This document shows positions 16,917 to 27,296 of a stretch of 64,000 bases of DNA, piece after piece. The first letter of the stretch is position 1, and each line of letters opens with the position of its first letter. The position numbers and the translations under genes are program-made. Source of the DNA: Acidobacteriota bacterium (GTDB taxonomy: Bacteria > Acidobacteriota > Blastocatellia > Pyrinomonadales > Pyrinomonadaceae). The stretch spans positions 93,822 to 157,821 of the forward strand of contig JAFAZX010000006.1 in NCBI GenBank assembly GCA_019239425.1, written 5' to 3'. The notes beneath the pieces are model-generated. The model did no database searches. It saw only the letters and a list, made by a program, of their open reading frames with translations, and was not told where the DNA came from.

Positions 16917-17837
16917 TTAACCGATTCCGTCGCTGCGGCCGAAGGCGGCGGCACCGCACGGCGTGTCGTCGCCGGAGAGTATATGCTTATGCTTCCGCAG
17001 AAACTGCTCGAAAGCTTCTTTCGCGTCGGCCGCAGTCTCCGCCTCCTTCCCCTCGTCCGCCGGCTCGCGGGCGTTCACCTCCGCGTCCAACTCCAGGTGA
17101 AATTCGGGCTTCATGCTCGGCCTGGTGAACGTCGTGTAGTATTCGTCGAAATCGATGTCGTTGCAGGACTCGCACCCATTGTCGATCATGACGAAGTACT
17201 TTTTGTCCGTACTGAAGGGCATCGGCACAGGCGTTTCCCTGCCCACTTGCAACACCGCACTCTCCCCGCTCTTCAGGTAGATGTTAGCCGCGGCGACGTG
17301 GTTGACTCTCCCAAACTTCTTCCCGTTGTCGTGGCGCTTGAATTTTTTGTTGGTCAAGTGCCAGGCATAGAAGGTCCCGTTCTGAATGTGCAACCTGGGG
17401 CCGAATTTCTCGCGAATCTTCCCCACTACCCTTTCGTTGTAAAAGTCCGAGCTTTCAAAGTCGAGCACCCGCCTGAAGTCGTTTTCAGAAACCGTGACGG
17501 GGCTGCGCTGGAAGTACTTGGTACCGTCGACCTGCGGGTTCGAGACACTCAGGGAAACGATGTCATCCGGCCCGCTGCCCGTTTGATTCCGCGTGAAGGA
17601 GCGGATTTCAGCGGACTCACTTATGTTGAACTTGACCGGCGGATCAAAACCCGCGTCCACCTCCCACACTGTGATTTCTAACGAATGACCGGGGGCGTCG
17701 CGGTGTATCCCTACCTCGCAGAATGGAATCAACGCCGTCCCTTTGTGGGCGAAACACATCAGGCCGTGAAACGCCACCACGACGTTAGCATCCTTATCAA
17801 TCTTGCTAATTTCGGGGAACAGTTTTTCGTCTGCCAT
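16917..17837 (-). CDS. Unknown protein A of the sigma/TPR-CHAT operon (FHGLxC...DDTPCGA family)
   Basis: I recognise no known domain in this 306-residue protein. It is a clear paralogue of the protein at 22407-23405. Shared features are FHGL-x-C (H24, C28), C40-x-VG-x-H45 with GH (H51) and VW. Others are DGT near the middle, NG-x-FY, H-x2-AANIYLK, a Cys-containing Asn/Asp loop (NGCESCNDIDFDEYY) and the tail DDTPCGA (C294). There is no signal peptide or membrane helix. The ATG follows GAGGAG and lies 19 bp after the TPR-CHAT stop, so it is the last gene of that operon. It could be a substrate, partner or effector of the protease; this is inference from context. Confidence 0.85.
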   Translation of the reverse strand: MADEKLFPEISKIDKDANVVVAFHGLMCFAHKGTALIPFCEVGIHRDAPGHSLEITVWEVDAGFDPPVKFNISESAEIRSFTRNQTGSGPDDIVSLSVSNPQVDGTKYFQRSPVTVSENDFRRVLDFESSDFYNERVVGKIREKFGPRLHIQNGTFYAWHLTNKKFKRHDNGKKFGRVNHVAAANIYLKSGESAVLQVGRETPVPMPFSTDKKYFVMIDNGCESCNDIDFDEYYTTFTRPSMKPEFHLELDAEVNAREPADEGKEAETAADAKEAFEQFLRKHKHILSGDDTPCGAAAFGRSDGIG

Positions 17838-17856
17838 GACTATCTCCTCGTCGGCT

Positions 17857-20800
17857 TCAGAAGTCGGTGTAGCCGCCGGTGACGGTGAAGGCGGCCCAGT
17901 AGCGCGGCTGACGGTTGCGCGGGTCGGGGCTGTTGAGCATGTCGAGCTGGGCGCGGCGGAAGGCTTCGGCGGTGGGCAGGCCGTCGAGCTTGCGGTGGCG
18001 GTGGAAGTAGACCATGAGTTCCGCGGTCGGCTCGGACTCGGCGGGCCAGAGGCTGGCGACGACGAGGGGCGCTCCGGCCGCGATGAAGGGGCGCGCGATG
18101 CCGACCGCGCCCTCGCCCGCGTAGACGCGGTCGGCGCTCGTCTGGCAGCCCGAGAGCACGACGAGCCGCGCGCGCGGCAGCTTCAACTTATAGACCTCGA
18201 AAGCCTGGAGCACGCCGTCGCCCGCCCCGCCCCCGCGCGCGAGCAGAAGGCGCGAGCGCATCGGCGTGTCCGGGTCGATGACGTAGTGCGACGCGAGTTC
18301 GATGACGTCCGCGTCGCGCATCCCGCGCGTGACCTCGTCCTCGACCGCGCGCGCGCCGACGAGCGGGCGCGCGCCGTAGAGCGCGGCCACCTCCCGCGCC
18401 TCGCGCTCGGCCCACTGCAACGGCGGCAGCCCCTCGAACTCACGCCGGTCGAAGGCGGGGTCGCCGACGGCCAGCAGCGTCTCGGCCGCGCCGCGCGACT
18501 TGGCGCGCGCCGCCTCGCTGACGACGACGAAGACGCTCGCGCTCGGCGCTTGAATCAGGGTGTGCCGTTCGAAGAGGTAACGGTTCGTGTCGGGCGAAAC
18601 GAGCGCGGCGAACGGCAGGGAGTGGAGCGACTTGTCGGGCACGACGCAGAGCTGCCCGTCCGCGGCGAGCGCCGACTCGAACGGCGCGACGATAAGGCGG
18701 TACAACTCCTTCGACAGGGCGGTCGCCGCGGCCTCGTCGTCGCCCTCGCTGACGAGCCTGACGTACTCTTTGATCTTGCCCTCAAGCTCGACGCGCTTGA
18801 CGGGAACCTCGCGCGATTCGAACCCGCCGCGCGAAACCAGCCAGACGAGCAGCCGGTCTTCGAGGACGTGGTACTGAAGAAGCTGCACGCGCTCCGGCAT
18901 CCGCGCGCGAATCTCTTCGAGCCCGAGCGGCTCGGTCGTCAGCGCGATCTGCACGTCCGGGCCGGCAGGCCCGTCCACCGTCTCCGTGTCTGAGCGCAGC
19001 AGGTCGAGCAGCGTGCGCGCGTGCGAGCGCTCGGCGTATTCGAAGGCCGCGCGCGCGTCGCGGCGGCGCGTGTAGGCGAAATCGGCCGCCGCGTCGTAGA
19101 CGCTCTGGCCCACGGCGAAGAAGTTGTCGCGGCCGCGGACTTCGCGAATCTCCCGGCGGGACTCTTCGAGCCGCGCGAGCAGCACGTTCAGCTCGCCCTC
19201 GGCCTTCTCGTCGTCGCGCAGCGCCTCGTAGGCGAGCAGCTTTCCGCGGTGCGCTTCGAGGTCGTAGACCCTCAGCTTATTAAGCCGCTCGTAGAGCGAG
19301 AGCGCGCGGTCGTACGTCTCGACGGCGCGCGCCGGCTCGCCCGCCTCGCGGTAGACGTTGCCGAGCCGCAGCAGCGCATTCGCCAGCACGTTGTCGCGGC
19401 CGGGGCCCGGGTCGAGGCGCTCCCCCTGCTCGACCGCCCGCGTGGCGAGGCGCACGGCGTCGTCGAAGTCGCGCATCCTCATGTAGACCTGCCCGAGCTG
19501 CGCGTAAGACCGCTCGATGATGAGGGGCCAGCCGGAGTCGAGCGCCAGCGTGAGCGCCTCCTGCTGGAAGGCGAGCGCCGCGCCGTAGAACCCCAGTCCC
19601 ATGAAGTTCGAGCCGGCGTTGGCGTAGAAAGTCCAGGCGACCTTGGGGTCGGGCGTGGCGTCGAGCGCCATGCCGATGCCCTTCAGGCTCAGCGCCAGCG
19701 ACTCCGCATACTCCTTGTTCAAGTTGTGCGTGATGACGTAGGACTGGTAGCACCGCACGACGTTCTCGTCGTACCCGATCTTCTGCGAGAGTTTGAGCGC
19801 CTCCTCAGCGTACTCGCGCGAGAGCGTCTGCTGTTGGGCGCTTCCGCTCGCGTCGCTGAGGCCCTGTAGCGAACGCGCCAGCAGCGCCGCGTAGCCCGAG
19901 GCCCGGGCCGTGTCGGCCAGCCGCTTGAAGGTCGCAGTGCCCTTCGCCGCGTCCGGGATGCGCAGGTGGCAGAAGCCCTCCCACTGCTCGGCGAGCAGCG
20001 CCTCGCAGGAGTCGCCGGCCTGCTCGAACTCGCGCCGCGCGGCCGCGTAGCGTTCGAGAGCCCTGTCCAGCTCCATGCGCTTGTAGAAACTCTCGTCCGC
20101 CTCGGCCATCAGGGCGCGGCCCCGCGCGGCCGCCTGGAGCTGCGCCGCGCCGGCCCCGCCGTAGAAGTGCGCGAGGTCGGACGTGAAGCGGTCGCCCGTC
20201 TGCTGCTCTTCGACGCGCCCGGCGAAGGCGAGCATGCGCAGGGCCTCGCCCGGCTCGACGACGCCGGGCGTGCCGCGCCCGAGGTGCGCGTCGAGGAGCC
20301 GCTCGACGACGAGGTTGCCCCTGCGGCCGCGGCTGCGCCCGAGGGGCGTCCAGGCACGCGCGGCGTCGCCCGCCCGGTACGCCTCGACGAACTCCTGAAA
20401 GCGCCCCTCGTTTTCGAGCGCGCCCCTGCGCCGCTGTTCTTCGAGCCCCGCGAGCCTTCGCCTCGCCTCCTCGGCCCACGGCGAGTTCGGGTCTTTCGCG
20501 AGGTACGCGCGCCAGGTCTCCTCGGCCTGCGCGTCGAGCCGCATGTGCTCGTAGAGGAGCGCGCGGTTGAAGAGCACGTCCGCGAGCGTCGGGTCGAGCG
20601 CGGCGGCGCGGTCGAGGTGCTCGAAGGCCTGCCCGAAATCCTGCGCCCCCTGCCCGCCGTCCTGCCGCTGCGCCTCCTTCCCGCGCTCGAAGAGCGCCGC
20701 GGCGAGGTCGTTCTGCAACCGCGCGTTGTCCGGGTCTAAACGCGCCGCCCCTTCGAGCTGCCCGACGGCGTCGTCGAACCTGCGCTCGTAAAGGTAGAGG

Positions 20801-21483
20801 CGGCCGAGCGCGTGCATCGCCTTCGCCTCGCCGCGCGGCGCGCGCAGGAGGATACTCTTCGCGAGGTCGAGCGACTGCTCGTCGACCCGCCCGTTCTCCC
20901 TGCCGCGCGTCTCGGGCCGCTCGGCGTAACTGAGTCCCGTCACGCGCGCCTCGACGGGCCGCCCGCGCCTGTAGGCGGCGTCGAGCGCGGCCAGCCCCTC
21001 GGCCTCGGGCGACGTGCGGAAGACGCGCAACGCGACCAGCCCGACGACGACGAGGACGGCTGCAAAAGCCAACGCCTTCGCGTAGACGGGCACGGACGGC
21101 CATGCGAGTTTCGGACGAAGCCTGTCCCACCACGTTTGAGGTTTACGCGCGGGCACCGGCACGGGCGGAGGTTTCGCGAGGGCCAGGGCGAAGTCGAGCC
21201 GCCGGCGCCGCTCGGCGGCGACGCTCGCGCGGCGCGCGGCGCCGTGAGTCGCGCCGCGCCCCTCCGGGATGAGGAAGTAACGCTCGAAGTCCTTCCGCTC
21301 GGGCGCGGAGAGTTCTTTCCGCGCGTAGTCGTCAATCAGGTCGTCTTCGGCCGCGTCCATCTCGGCCGAAAAGTCCGGGTCGAGCATGAGGCGGCGCTCG
21401 ATGTCGCGCCGTGCCGGGCTTCCCTCGGGCAAACGCCCGAGCAGGAAGTCCCTCTTTGTGCTCTCCTCGATGTGCTGGTTCAT
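17857..21483 (-). CDS. Membrane-anchored TPR-CHAT protease with anti-sigma-like N-terminus
   Basis: This is a 1208-residue protein. Residues 1-75 (EDDLIDDYARKEL, ERKDFERYFL) match the zinc-less anti-sigma-like domain often placed beside ECF sigma factors. A Pro-rich linker and one transmembrane helix (about 134-154) follow, then many TPR repeats (about 190-800). The CHAT domain has H1066 (ELASHY) and C1113 (LSGCQT), the caspase-like His-Cys pair, both intact. The N-terminus would be cytoplasmic and the TPR-CHAT part periplasmic if the helix follows the positive-inside rule, since the preceding stretch is strongly basic. It lies between the sigma gene (76 bp upstream) and unknown protein A. 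It probably senses a signal through the TPRs, cleaves a target and/or controls the sigma factor. Confidence 0.92.
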   Translation of the reverse strand: MNQHIEESTKRDFLLGRLPEGSPARRDIERRLMLDPDFSAEMDAAEDDLIDDYARKELSAPERKDFERYFLIPEGRGATHGAARRASVAAERRRRLDFALALAKPPPVPVPARKPQTWWDRLRPKLAWPSVPVYAKALAFAAVLVVVGLVALRVFRTSPEAEGLAALDAAYRRGRPVEARVTGLSYAERPETRGRENGRVDEQSLDLAKSILLRAPRGEAKAMHALGRLYLYERRFDDAVGQLEGAARLDPDNARLQNDLAAALFERGKEAQRQDGGQGAQDFGQAFEHLDRAAALDPTLADVLFNRALLYEHMRLDAQAEETWRAYLAKDPNSPWAEEARRRLAGLEEQRRRGALENEGRFQEFVEAYRAGDAARAWTPLGRSRGRRGNLVVERLLDAHLGRGTPGVVEPGEALRMLAFAGRVEEQQTGDRFTSDLAHFYGGAGAAQLQAAARGRALMAEADESFYKRMELDRALERYAAARREFEQAGDSCEALLAEQWEGFCHLRIPDAAKGTATFKRLADTARASGYAALLARSLQGLSDASGSAQQQTLSREYAEEALKLSQKIGYDENVVRCYQSYVITHNLNKEYAESLALSLKGIGMALDATPDPKVAWTFYANAGSNFMGLGFYGAALAFQQEALTLALDSGWPLIIERSYAQLGQVYMRMRDFDDAVRLATRAVEQGERLDPGPGRDNVLANALLRLGNVYREAGEPARAVETYDRALSLYERLNKLRVYDLEAHRGKLLAYEALRDDEKAEGELNVLLARLEESRREIREVRGRDNFFAVGQSVYDAAADFAYTRRRDARAAFEYAERSHARTLLDLLRSDTETVDGPAGPDVQIALTTEPLGLEEIRARMPERVQLLQYHVLEDRLLVWLVSRGGFESREVPVKRVELEGKIKEYVRLVSEGDDEAAATALSKELYRLIVAPFESALAADGQLCVVPDKSLHSLPFAALVSPDTNRYLFERHTLIQAPSASVFVVVSEAARAKSRGAAETLLAVGDPAFDRREFEGLPPLQWAEREAREVAALYGARPLVGARAVEDEVTRGMRDADVIELASHYVIDPDTPMRSRLLLARGGGAGDGVLQAFEVYKLKLPRARLVVLSGCQTSADRVYAGEGAVGIARPFIAAGAPLVVASLWPAESEPTAELMVYFHRHRKLDGLPTAEAFRRAQLDMLNSPDPRNRQPRYWAAFTVTGGYTDF

Positions 21484-21559
21484 CTCGCCTGCTCTTTTCG
21501 TCTCAGAAGGCGACTGCCCAGTCCCCTTACAACGTTATGGCGCGGCGGCCGAAGACATT

Positions 21560-22141
21560 TCAGGCGCCGCCCGCGCGGCCCATGCAGCGCTCGACGCACT
21601 CCTTCAACTGCGCGCGCAGCTTGAGCGCCCTGATCCTCAGAGCGTTCAGCGTCAGCCCGAACTTCTCGGCCAGCCTCTGCCGGTTTTCGATCCTCTCGCG
21701 CCCGCTGTATCGATAATACTCGACGGCGATCTCGCGGTCGTCGGCAGACAGCTTGTCGAGGCATTGGTCGAGGCAGTCGAGTAACTCCTCGTCGGGCGGG
21801 TCGGGCGGGGGCGGCGGCTCGGGCGGAGACACGTCCTCGTGGAGGCGCAGCCACTCAAGATAACGGCGCAGCCACTCGCGGTAGACAAAACTCCCGACGC
21901 GGTAGATGTAGAGCGCGAAGTCGCCTTTGAAATCCCTGAGCGTGCGCGTCTTGCGCGCGACGCGGAACATCGTCTCGTCGGCGACGTCTTCGGCCTCGTG
22001 GCAGCCGCGGCTGGCGAACGTCCTGACGAGGTTGCGCCAGACGTGGACGAACCTCTCGGCGGCCACGTCTCTGTCCGCGGCGAGGTAGCCGAGAAGGCGC
22101 TCGAAGTCCTCCTCGTCGATAGTCCAGTCTTCGTCGCTCAT
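21560..22141 (-). CDS. ECF-type RNA polymerase sigma factor
   Basis: The 193-residue protein has region 2 (DVADETMFRVARKTRTLRDF with the following aromatic helix). An acidic Pro-rich linker (about 105-120) follows, then region 4 (LSADDREIAVEYYRY to LAEKFGLTLNALRIRALKL), whose helix-turn-helix would read the -35 element. Region 3 is missing, as in ECF sigmas. The C-terminus carries several cysteines (CLDQCLDKL, CVERCMG). It is the first gene of a three-gene operon with the TPR-CHAT protein, whose N-terminus is the obvious candidate anti-sigma. The promoter looks like a housekeeping one rather than an autoregulated ECF one. Confidence 0.9.
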   Translation of the reverse strand: MSDEDWTIDEEDFERLLGYLAADRDVAAERFVHVWRNLVRTFASRGCHEAEDVADETMFRVARKTRTLRDFKGDFALYIYRVGSFVYREWLRRYLEWLRLHEDVSPPEPPPPPDPPDEELLDCLDQCLDKLSADDREIAVEYYRYSGRERIENRQRLAEKFGLTLNALRIRALKLRAQLKECVERCMGRAGGA

Positions 22142-22269
22142 CAGGCTGGGCGGCCTGCCCCACGCCGACGCCCGCGTCTCGGAAGCCCGCTCCCCTCAAA
22201 ACGGGCCAGACGACGGGCGCGTCCGCCAAGGCATGTGTGAGAACCCGACCGAAATTTAAAAGCGAGCGC

Positions 22270-22298
22270 AGATTACGCCGCGCCCCCGACCCTGTCAA
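22270..22298 (-). promoter_or_regulatory. Promoter of the sigma/TPR-CHAT operon
   Basis: On the minus strand a perfect TTGACA (22298-22293), a 17-bp spacer and TAATCT (22275-22270, keeping TA and the last T) predict a start near 22263. That gives a leader of about 120 nt before the sigma ATG. Confidence 0.55.
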
Positions 22299-22406
22299 CA
22301 ACATTTGCAACCCGCCCCCGCCCCGCGTCCACGAAAACGTTTTTCGCTCCGCCGACATATCGTTCAAAGGGCAACCTGAGTCATGTTTTCGAGAGGAGTC
22401 AGTAAG

Positions 22407-23405
22407 ATGTCAAACCAGGAACGAACAGACTCCGCGCGCGCGGCCGCGCCCCGCGCCAGAACCCTCGCCGTCTGGCCGGAGAGTCAACAGGGCCTTCCCG
22501 CACAGGAGCCGACGGTCAGGCTCATCTTCCACGGCCTGCTCTGCATCCTCTTCGACGGCAGCAGCGGATGTTTCGTGGGCACGCATAACACGAGCGCGCA
22601 CGCCGGCCACCCTCACCCGCACCGCTACGTCATACAGGTCTGGCGGAGGGAGGGCGGCGTGTGCCACTCGCTCCATGAACCCTATGACATCGGCGACCCC
22701 AAGTCCGCATCCCGCCTCGACGTTCGCGTCGCCAACCCTGATCTGATCGACGGGACGTACGTTTACACCCGCGACCCGTTCGAGAGGCCCGACCCCGCCG
22801 GCGGGAACGACCCGCACGACTGGCGCTGGGTCATAGACTTCGACGACATGTACCCCGGCGGCGTCACCCTTAACCCGGACGCGGTGATGAACGGCGTGAC
22901 GATTAACAACGGCCTCTTCTACACGCTCCGCAAGACTTGCTCGAAGTTTCTGTTCCGGCCCGAGGACGACGACTCGGGCGCCTCCGACACCCAACTCGGC
23001 AGCGTCGCGCACTACGTGGCCGCCAACATCTACCTGAAGCCCGACGACGGCGCGGTCACGCTCTCGGGCGGGCCGTTCGACGTGCCCCTCACGCTCAGGC
23101 CCGAGCCGGGCGTCACCTTTCAGGTGGACATCACCAACAACTGCAACGACGGAGACCCGGGCTGCCAGTTCGACTCCGACCCGGCCCAGCCCAAGGAGAA
23201 GCGGAGCGACTTCTTCCTCTACTATGAAGCCTTCGACCAGGGCGACGAGCCGGAGTTGGAGCTGATACTCTCCGATCCCTGCCCGAAGCTCCTGAACATC
23301 GACGCGGAGTTCATCGAGATGGGTGTGTGCCCCAGCTCGCGCGTCAGGTCTTCTGACGACACGCCCTGCGGCGCGGTCGGCGCCAGCCAGACGCCTCCCC
23401 CGTAG
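22407..23405 (+). CDS. Unknown protein B, divergent paralogue of protein A
   Basis: This 332-residue protein starts at the ATG after GAGAGGAG; an upstream ATG at 22383 has no such site. It shares with protein A the blocks FHGLLC (H42, C46), C55-x-VG-x-H60, GH (H68) and VW. It also shares IDGT, VIDF, NNGLFY, AHYVAANIYLK, a Cys/Asn/Asp-rich loop (NNCNDGDPGC) and the tail DDTPCGA (C321). Its extra length is an N-terminal tail of about 25 residues and Asp/Pro-rich insertions. There is no signal peptide and no known domain. It is transcribed away from the sigma gene across a 265-bp shared intergenic region, so both sides may respond to the same signal. Confidence 0.85.
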   Translation: MSNQERTDSARAAAPRARTLAVWPESQQGLPAQEPTVRLIFHGLLCILFDGSSGCFVGTHNTSAHAGHPHPHRYVIQVWRREGGVCHSLHEPYDIGDPKSASRLDVRVANPDLIDGTYVYTRDPFERPDPAGGNDPHDWRWVIDFDDMYPGGVTLNPDAVMNGVTINNGLFYTLRKTCSKFLFRPEDDDSGASDTQLGSVAHYVAANIYLKPDDGAVTLSGGPFDVPLTLRPEPGVTFQVDITNNCNDGDPGCQFDSDPAQPKEKRSDFFLYYEAFDQGDEPELELILSDPCPKLLNIDAEFIEMGVCPSSRVRSSDDTPCGAVGASQTPPP

Positions 23406-23428
23406 AGTCCGTGTCTATTTGAAAGGAT

Positions 23429-24802
<1,374 letters not shown>

Positions 24803-24816
24803 GATGCGATTGTGGC

Positions 24817-24903
24817 GGAAGCCCGACCGTCAGGGAGGGCGTACGTCTAACTCTGCTTGGGCTGTGATGGGAGACCGGCGCCCTCCCTCACGGTCGGGCT
24901 TCC
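24817..24903. repeat. GGAAGCCCGACCGTGAGGG-family inverted repeat, copy 1
   Basis: 25-bp arms (24817-24841 and 24879-24903, one mismatch) flank 37 bp. The element lies between the ntrY-like and ntrX-like genes, and its right arm contains the stop codon and last codons (EARP) of the kinase. Other copies are at 33517 and 53385. Confidence 0.9.
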
Positions 24904-27203
24904 CCCTGCCTGTCTTCGGCGACGGGGAATTCGATAATCATCCTCGCCCCCCCCGGCCGGTTCGACTCGGCGCGGATGCGGCCGCCGTGCTCGGTCATGA
25001 TGCGGTGGACGATGGCGAGGCCGAGTCCCGTGCCGCGCCCGCGGGTCGAGAAGTAGGGCTGGAAGAGTCGCGCGAAGTCGTGGCGCGCGATGCCGTGGCC
25101 CGTGTCCGCGACCTCGGCGATGAGCAGGCCGCGCGCCGGGTCGTGCGCGGTCGCGACCGTGATGCGCCGCTCGCCTTCGGCAGAGGCCAGGGCCTCGACC
25201 GAGTTGTCGATGAGGTTGACGAAGACGCGGCGTATCTGCTCGCTGTCGAGCAGAGCGCCCGGCAAAGTCGGCGCGAGCAGGACGTCCATCCGCACGTCCT
25301 CCAGGCGCTCGCGGTAGAGCGAGACGGCCTGCCGCACGACCTCGTTCAAGTCGGCCGGTTCGAGCCGCGCGTGCGGCAGGCGGGCGAAGCGCGTGAACTC
25401 GTCCACCATCGACTTCAGGCCCTCGACCTCGCGGCTGATGGTCGTCGTGCACTCCTCGACGACGCGGGCCACGCGCTCGCGCTCCGTGTCGTGGCTGTTG
25501 CCGTTGTGCGGAGTCGAGGCGGCGGCTCCTTCGTCCGCGGCGGCGCGCCGGAAGTTGCGCGCGATGCGCTCGGCCGAGAGCTGTATGGGCGTGAGCGGGT
25601 TCTTTATTTCATGTGCGAGCCTTCGCGCGACCTCGCTCCAAGCGGCCGCGCGCTGCGCCGCGAGCAGCTCGGACAGGTCTTCGATGACGAGGACGACGCC
25701 GCGCCGCGCCACGCCCTCGCGCGGCGAGAGCGCCGTGGCGGTGAGCGCGACGGGGACGACGCGGGGCGCGCCGCCGCCGTTCCCGTTCGGCTCCTGCGCG
25801 GCGACGCGCGCCAGCTCCATCTGCTCGGTGGCGCGGCCGCGCGCCCGCGCGCGCCAGAGGACGCGTTCGAGCACGTCGAGGTCGTCGGCGCTCACGACCT
25901 CCGCGAGCGGCGCGGCCGGCGCGGGCGGCTGCTCGAGCCGGAGCATCGCGAGCGCGGCGGCGTTGATGGTGGTGACACGGTTCTGCTCGTCGAGCGAGAT
26001 GACGCCGGTCGAGACCGTCTGCAAGACCGTCTCGATGTAATGCCGGCGCTCTTCGAGCGCGAGGTTCTTCTCGCCCAGCTCCGCGGCGTTGGCTTCGAGC
26101 CGCGCGCGGTTCTCCGACAACTGCGCCGTCATGTCGTTGAAGGCGTCGGCGAGGACGGCCAGCTCGTCGTCGGTGATGGCTTCGATGTGGTGCGTAAGGT
26201 TGCCGGCGGCCACCTCCTTCGCCGCCTCGGCCAGGGCGCGGATCGGCGTGCCGATGCCGCGCGCCAGGTGAATCGCGCTCCACGTCGCCGCGAACAGGAG
26301 CATTAAGGTCAGAAGCCCGAGCGTCGTCACGCCGAGCACGCGCACCTTCCGCTGGTTGCGCCGGAAGTCCTCGAAGGTCTGCGCGCTGGCGACGAGCCGC
26401 GCGAGGCTCGCGTCGCCGCGGCGTATGCGCGCCACGAAGAACCTGCGGGACGACTCGCCGGCCGACACGTTCACGGCGTCGAGCACGCCCGCGCCGGTCT
26501 TGACGGTGACGACGCCCTCCGTCCCGCCGGCCTTGCTCAACGCCTCCGCCAGCTCTTCGTCCGAGACGTTGACGCCCTCGGCCTTCGCGTCGGCCTCCGC
26601 GACGCCCTCGCCCGAAATCAACGTCGCGCGCGCGAGGTCGCCCCCGCTGACGAGCGCGTCCAACTCGGCCTGCAACTCTTCGGGGCTCTTGTGCGCGAGC
26701 GAGCCGGCCGCCACGTGCGCGACGTGCAGAAGGTGCTCGGACTGCTGGCGCGCGTCCTCGTCCTCGGCGAGCCGCGCCTGCCGCACCACGTCGCCGGGGA
26801 AGAAACTGAAGAACTTCTCCATCGAGCGGTTGAAGAACATGTAGGAGAAGAGCGCCATGCCCGTGATGGGGAGCAGGCTGACGGCGATGAAGTAGACGAC
26901 GAGCCGCGTCTTGATCTTCGAGCCGAGCATCGAGGCGCGCCGCTCGCGCCTGAGCTTCAGGAGGCTGCGGATGAAGATGAAGCTGAAGAGGAAGAAGGCG
27001 ACGAAGTTGAGCGTCGAGAGCGCGTAGATGAGCAGCGAGTCGCGCGCCGTGTCGGGCGTGATGACCTCCCACAGCCCGAAGAGCTGGAGCGAGACGAGCA
27101 CCGACAGCAGGAGCAGCGTCAGCCCGCCGAAGAGCCACGGCGCGGCGCGGCGCCGTGGCTTCTGTGAGTTCTCTTCCGTCAAAACGCTTCCCTTCTCAGA
27201 CAT
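24888..27203 (-). CDS. NtrY-like sensor histidine kinase
   Basis: This 771-residue membrane kinase has hydrophobic segments near residues 22-45, 57-82 and 101-124, an extracytoplasmic region of about 160 residues and a further helix near 287-308. A HAMP domain, a PAS domain and the HisKA helix with H531 (LAHEIKNPLTPIQLSAERI) follow. The ATPase domain is last (NLIDNSVEAL, DTGHGIA, GRGTGLGL). The domain order is that of NtrY. It would phosphorylate the adjacent NtrX-like regulator. The final residues GEARP and the stop codon are encoded by an intergenic repeat. Confidence 0.95.
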   Translation of the reverse strand: MSEKGSVLTEENSQKPRRRAAPWLFGGLTLLLLSVLVSLQLFGLWEVITPDTARDSLLIYALSTLNFVAFFLFSFIFIRSLLKLRRERRASMLGSKIKTRLVVYFIAVSLLPITGMALFSYMFFNRSMEKFFSFFPGDVVRQARLAEDEDARQQSEHLLHVAHVAAGSLAHKSPEELQAELDALVSGGDLARATLISGEGVAEADAKAEGVNVSDEELAEALSKAGGTEGVVTVKTGAGVLDAVNVSAGESSRRFFVARIRRGDASLARLVASAQTFEDFRRNQRKVRVLGVTTLGLLTLMLLFAATWSAIHLARGIGTPIRALAEAAKEVAAGNLTHHIEAITDDELAVLADAFNDMTAQLSENRARLEANAAELGEKNLALEERRHYIETVLQTVSTGVISLDEQNRVTTINAAALAMLRLEQPPAPAAPLAEVVSADDLDVLERVLWRARARGRATEQMELARVAAQEPNGNGGGAPRVVPVALTATALSPREGVARRGVVLVIEDLSELLAAQRAAAWSEVARRLAHEIKNPLTPIQLSAERIARNFRRAAADEGAAASTPHNGNSHDTERERVARVVEECTTTISREVEGLKSMVDEFTRFARLPHARLEPADLNEVVRQAVSLYRERLEDVRMDVLLAPTLPGALLDSEQIRRVFVNLIDNSVEALASAEGERRITVATAHDPARGLLIAEVADTGHGIARHDFARLFQPYFSTRGRGTGLGLAIVHRIMTEHGGRIRAESNRPGGARMIIEFPVAEDRQGEARP

Positions 27204-27296
27204 GCCTTCGCCAGTCCGCGCCGGAGTTTACCACGCGGCCGGCGCGCCCCGCATTCTCGTCTTCCCGGCCCGCCTTCGGTTATATTGGCCCGACTC

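Noticed and set aside
16917..23405. A type III-E (Craspase-like) CRISPR locus, because of the TPR-CHAT plus sigma combination
   Set aside because: There is no Cas7-11, no Cas1/2 and no repeat array in the window. Only the protease/sigma logic is comparable, and the sigma here is an ordinary ECF type.
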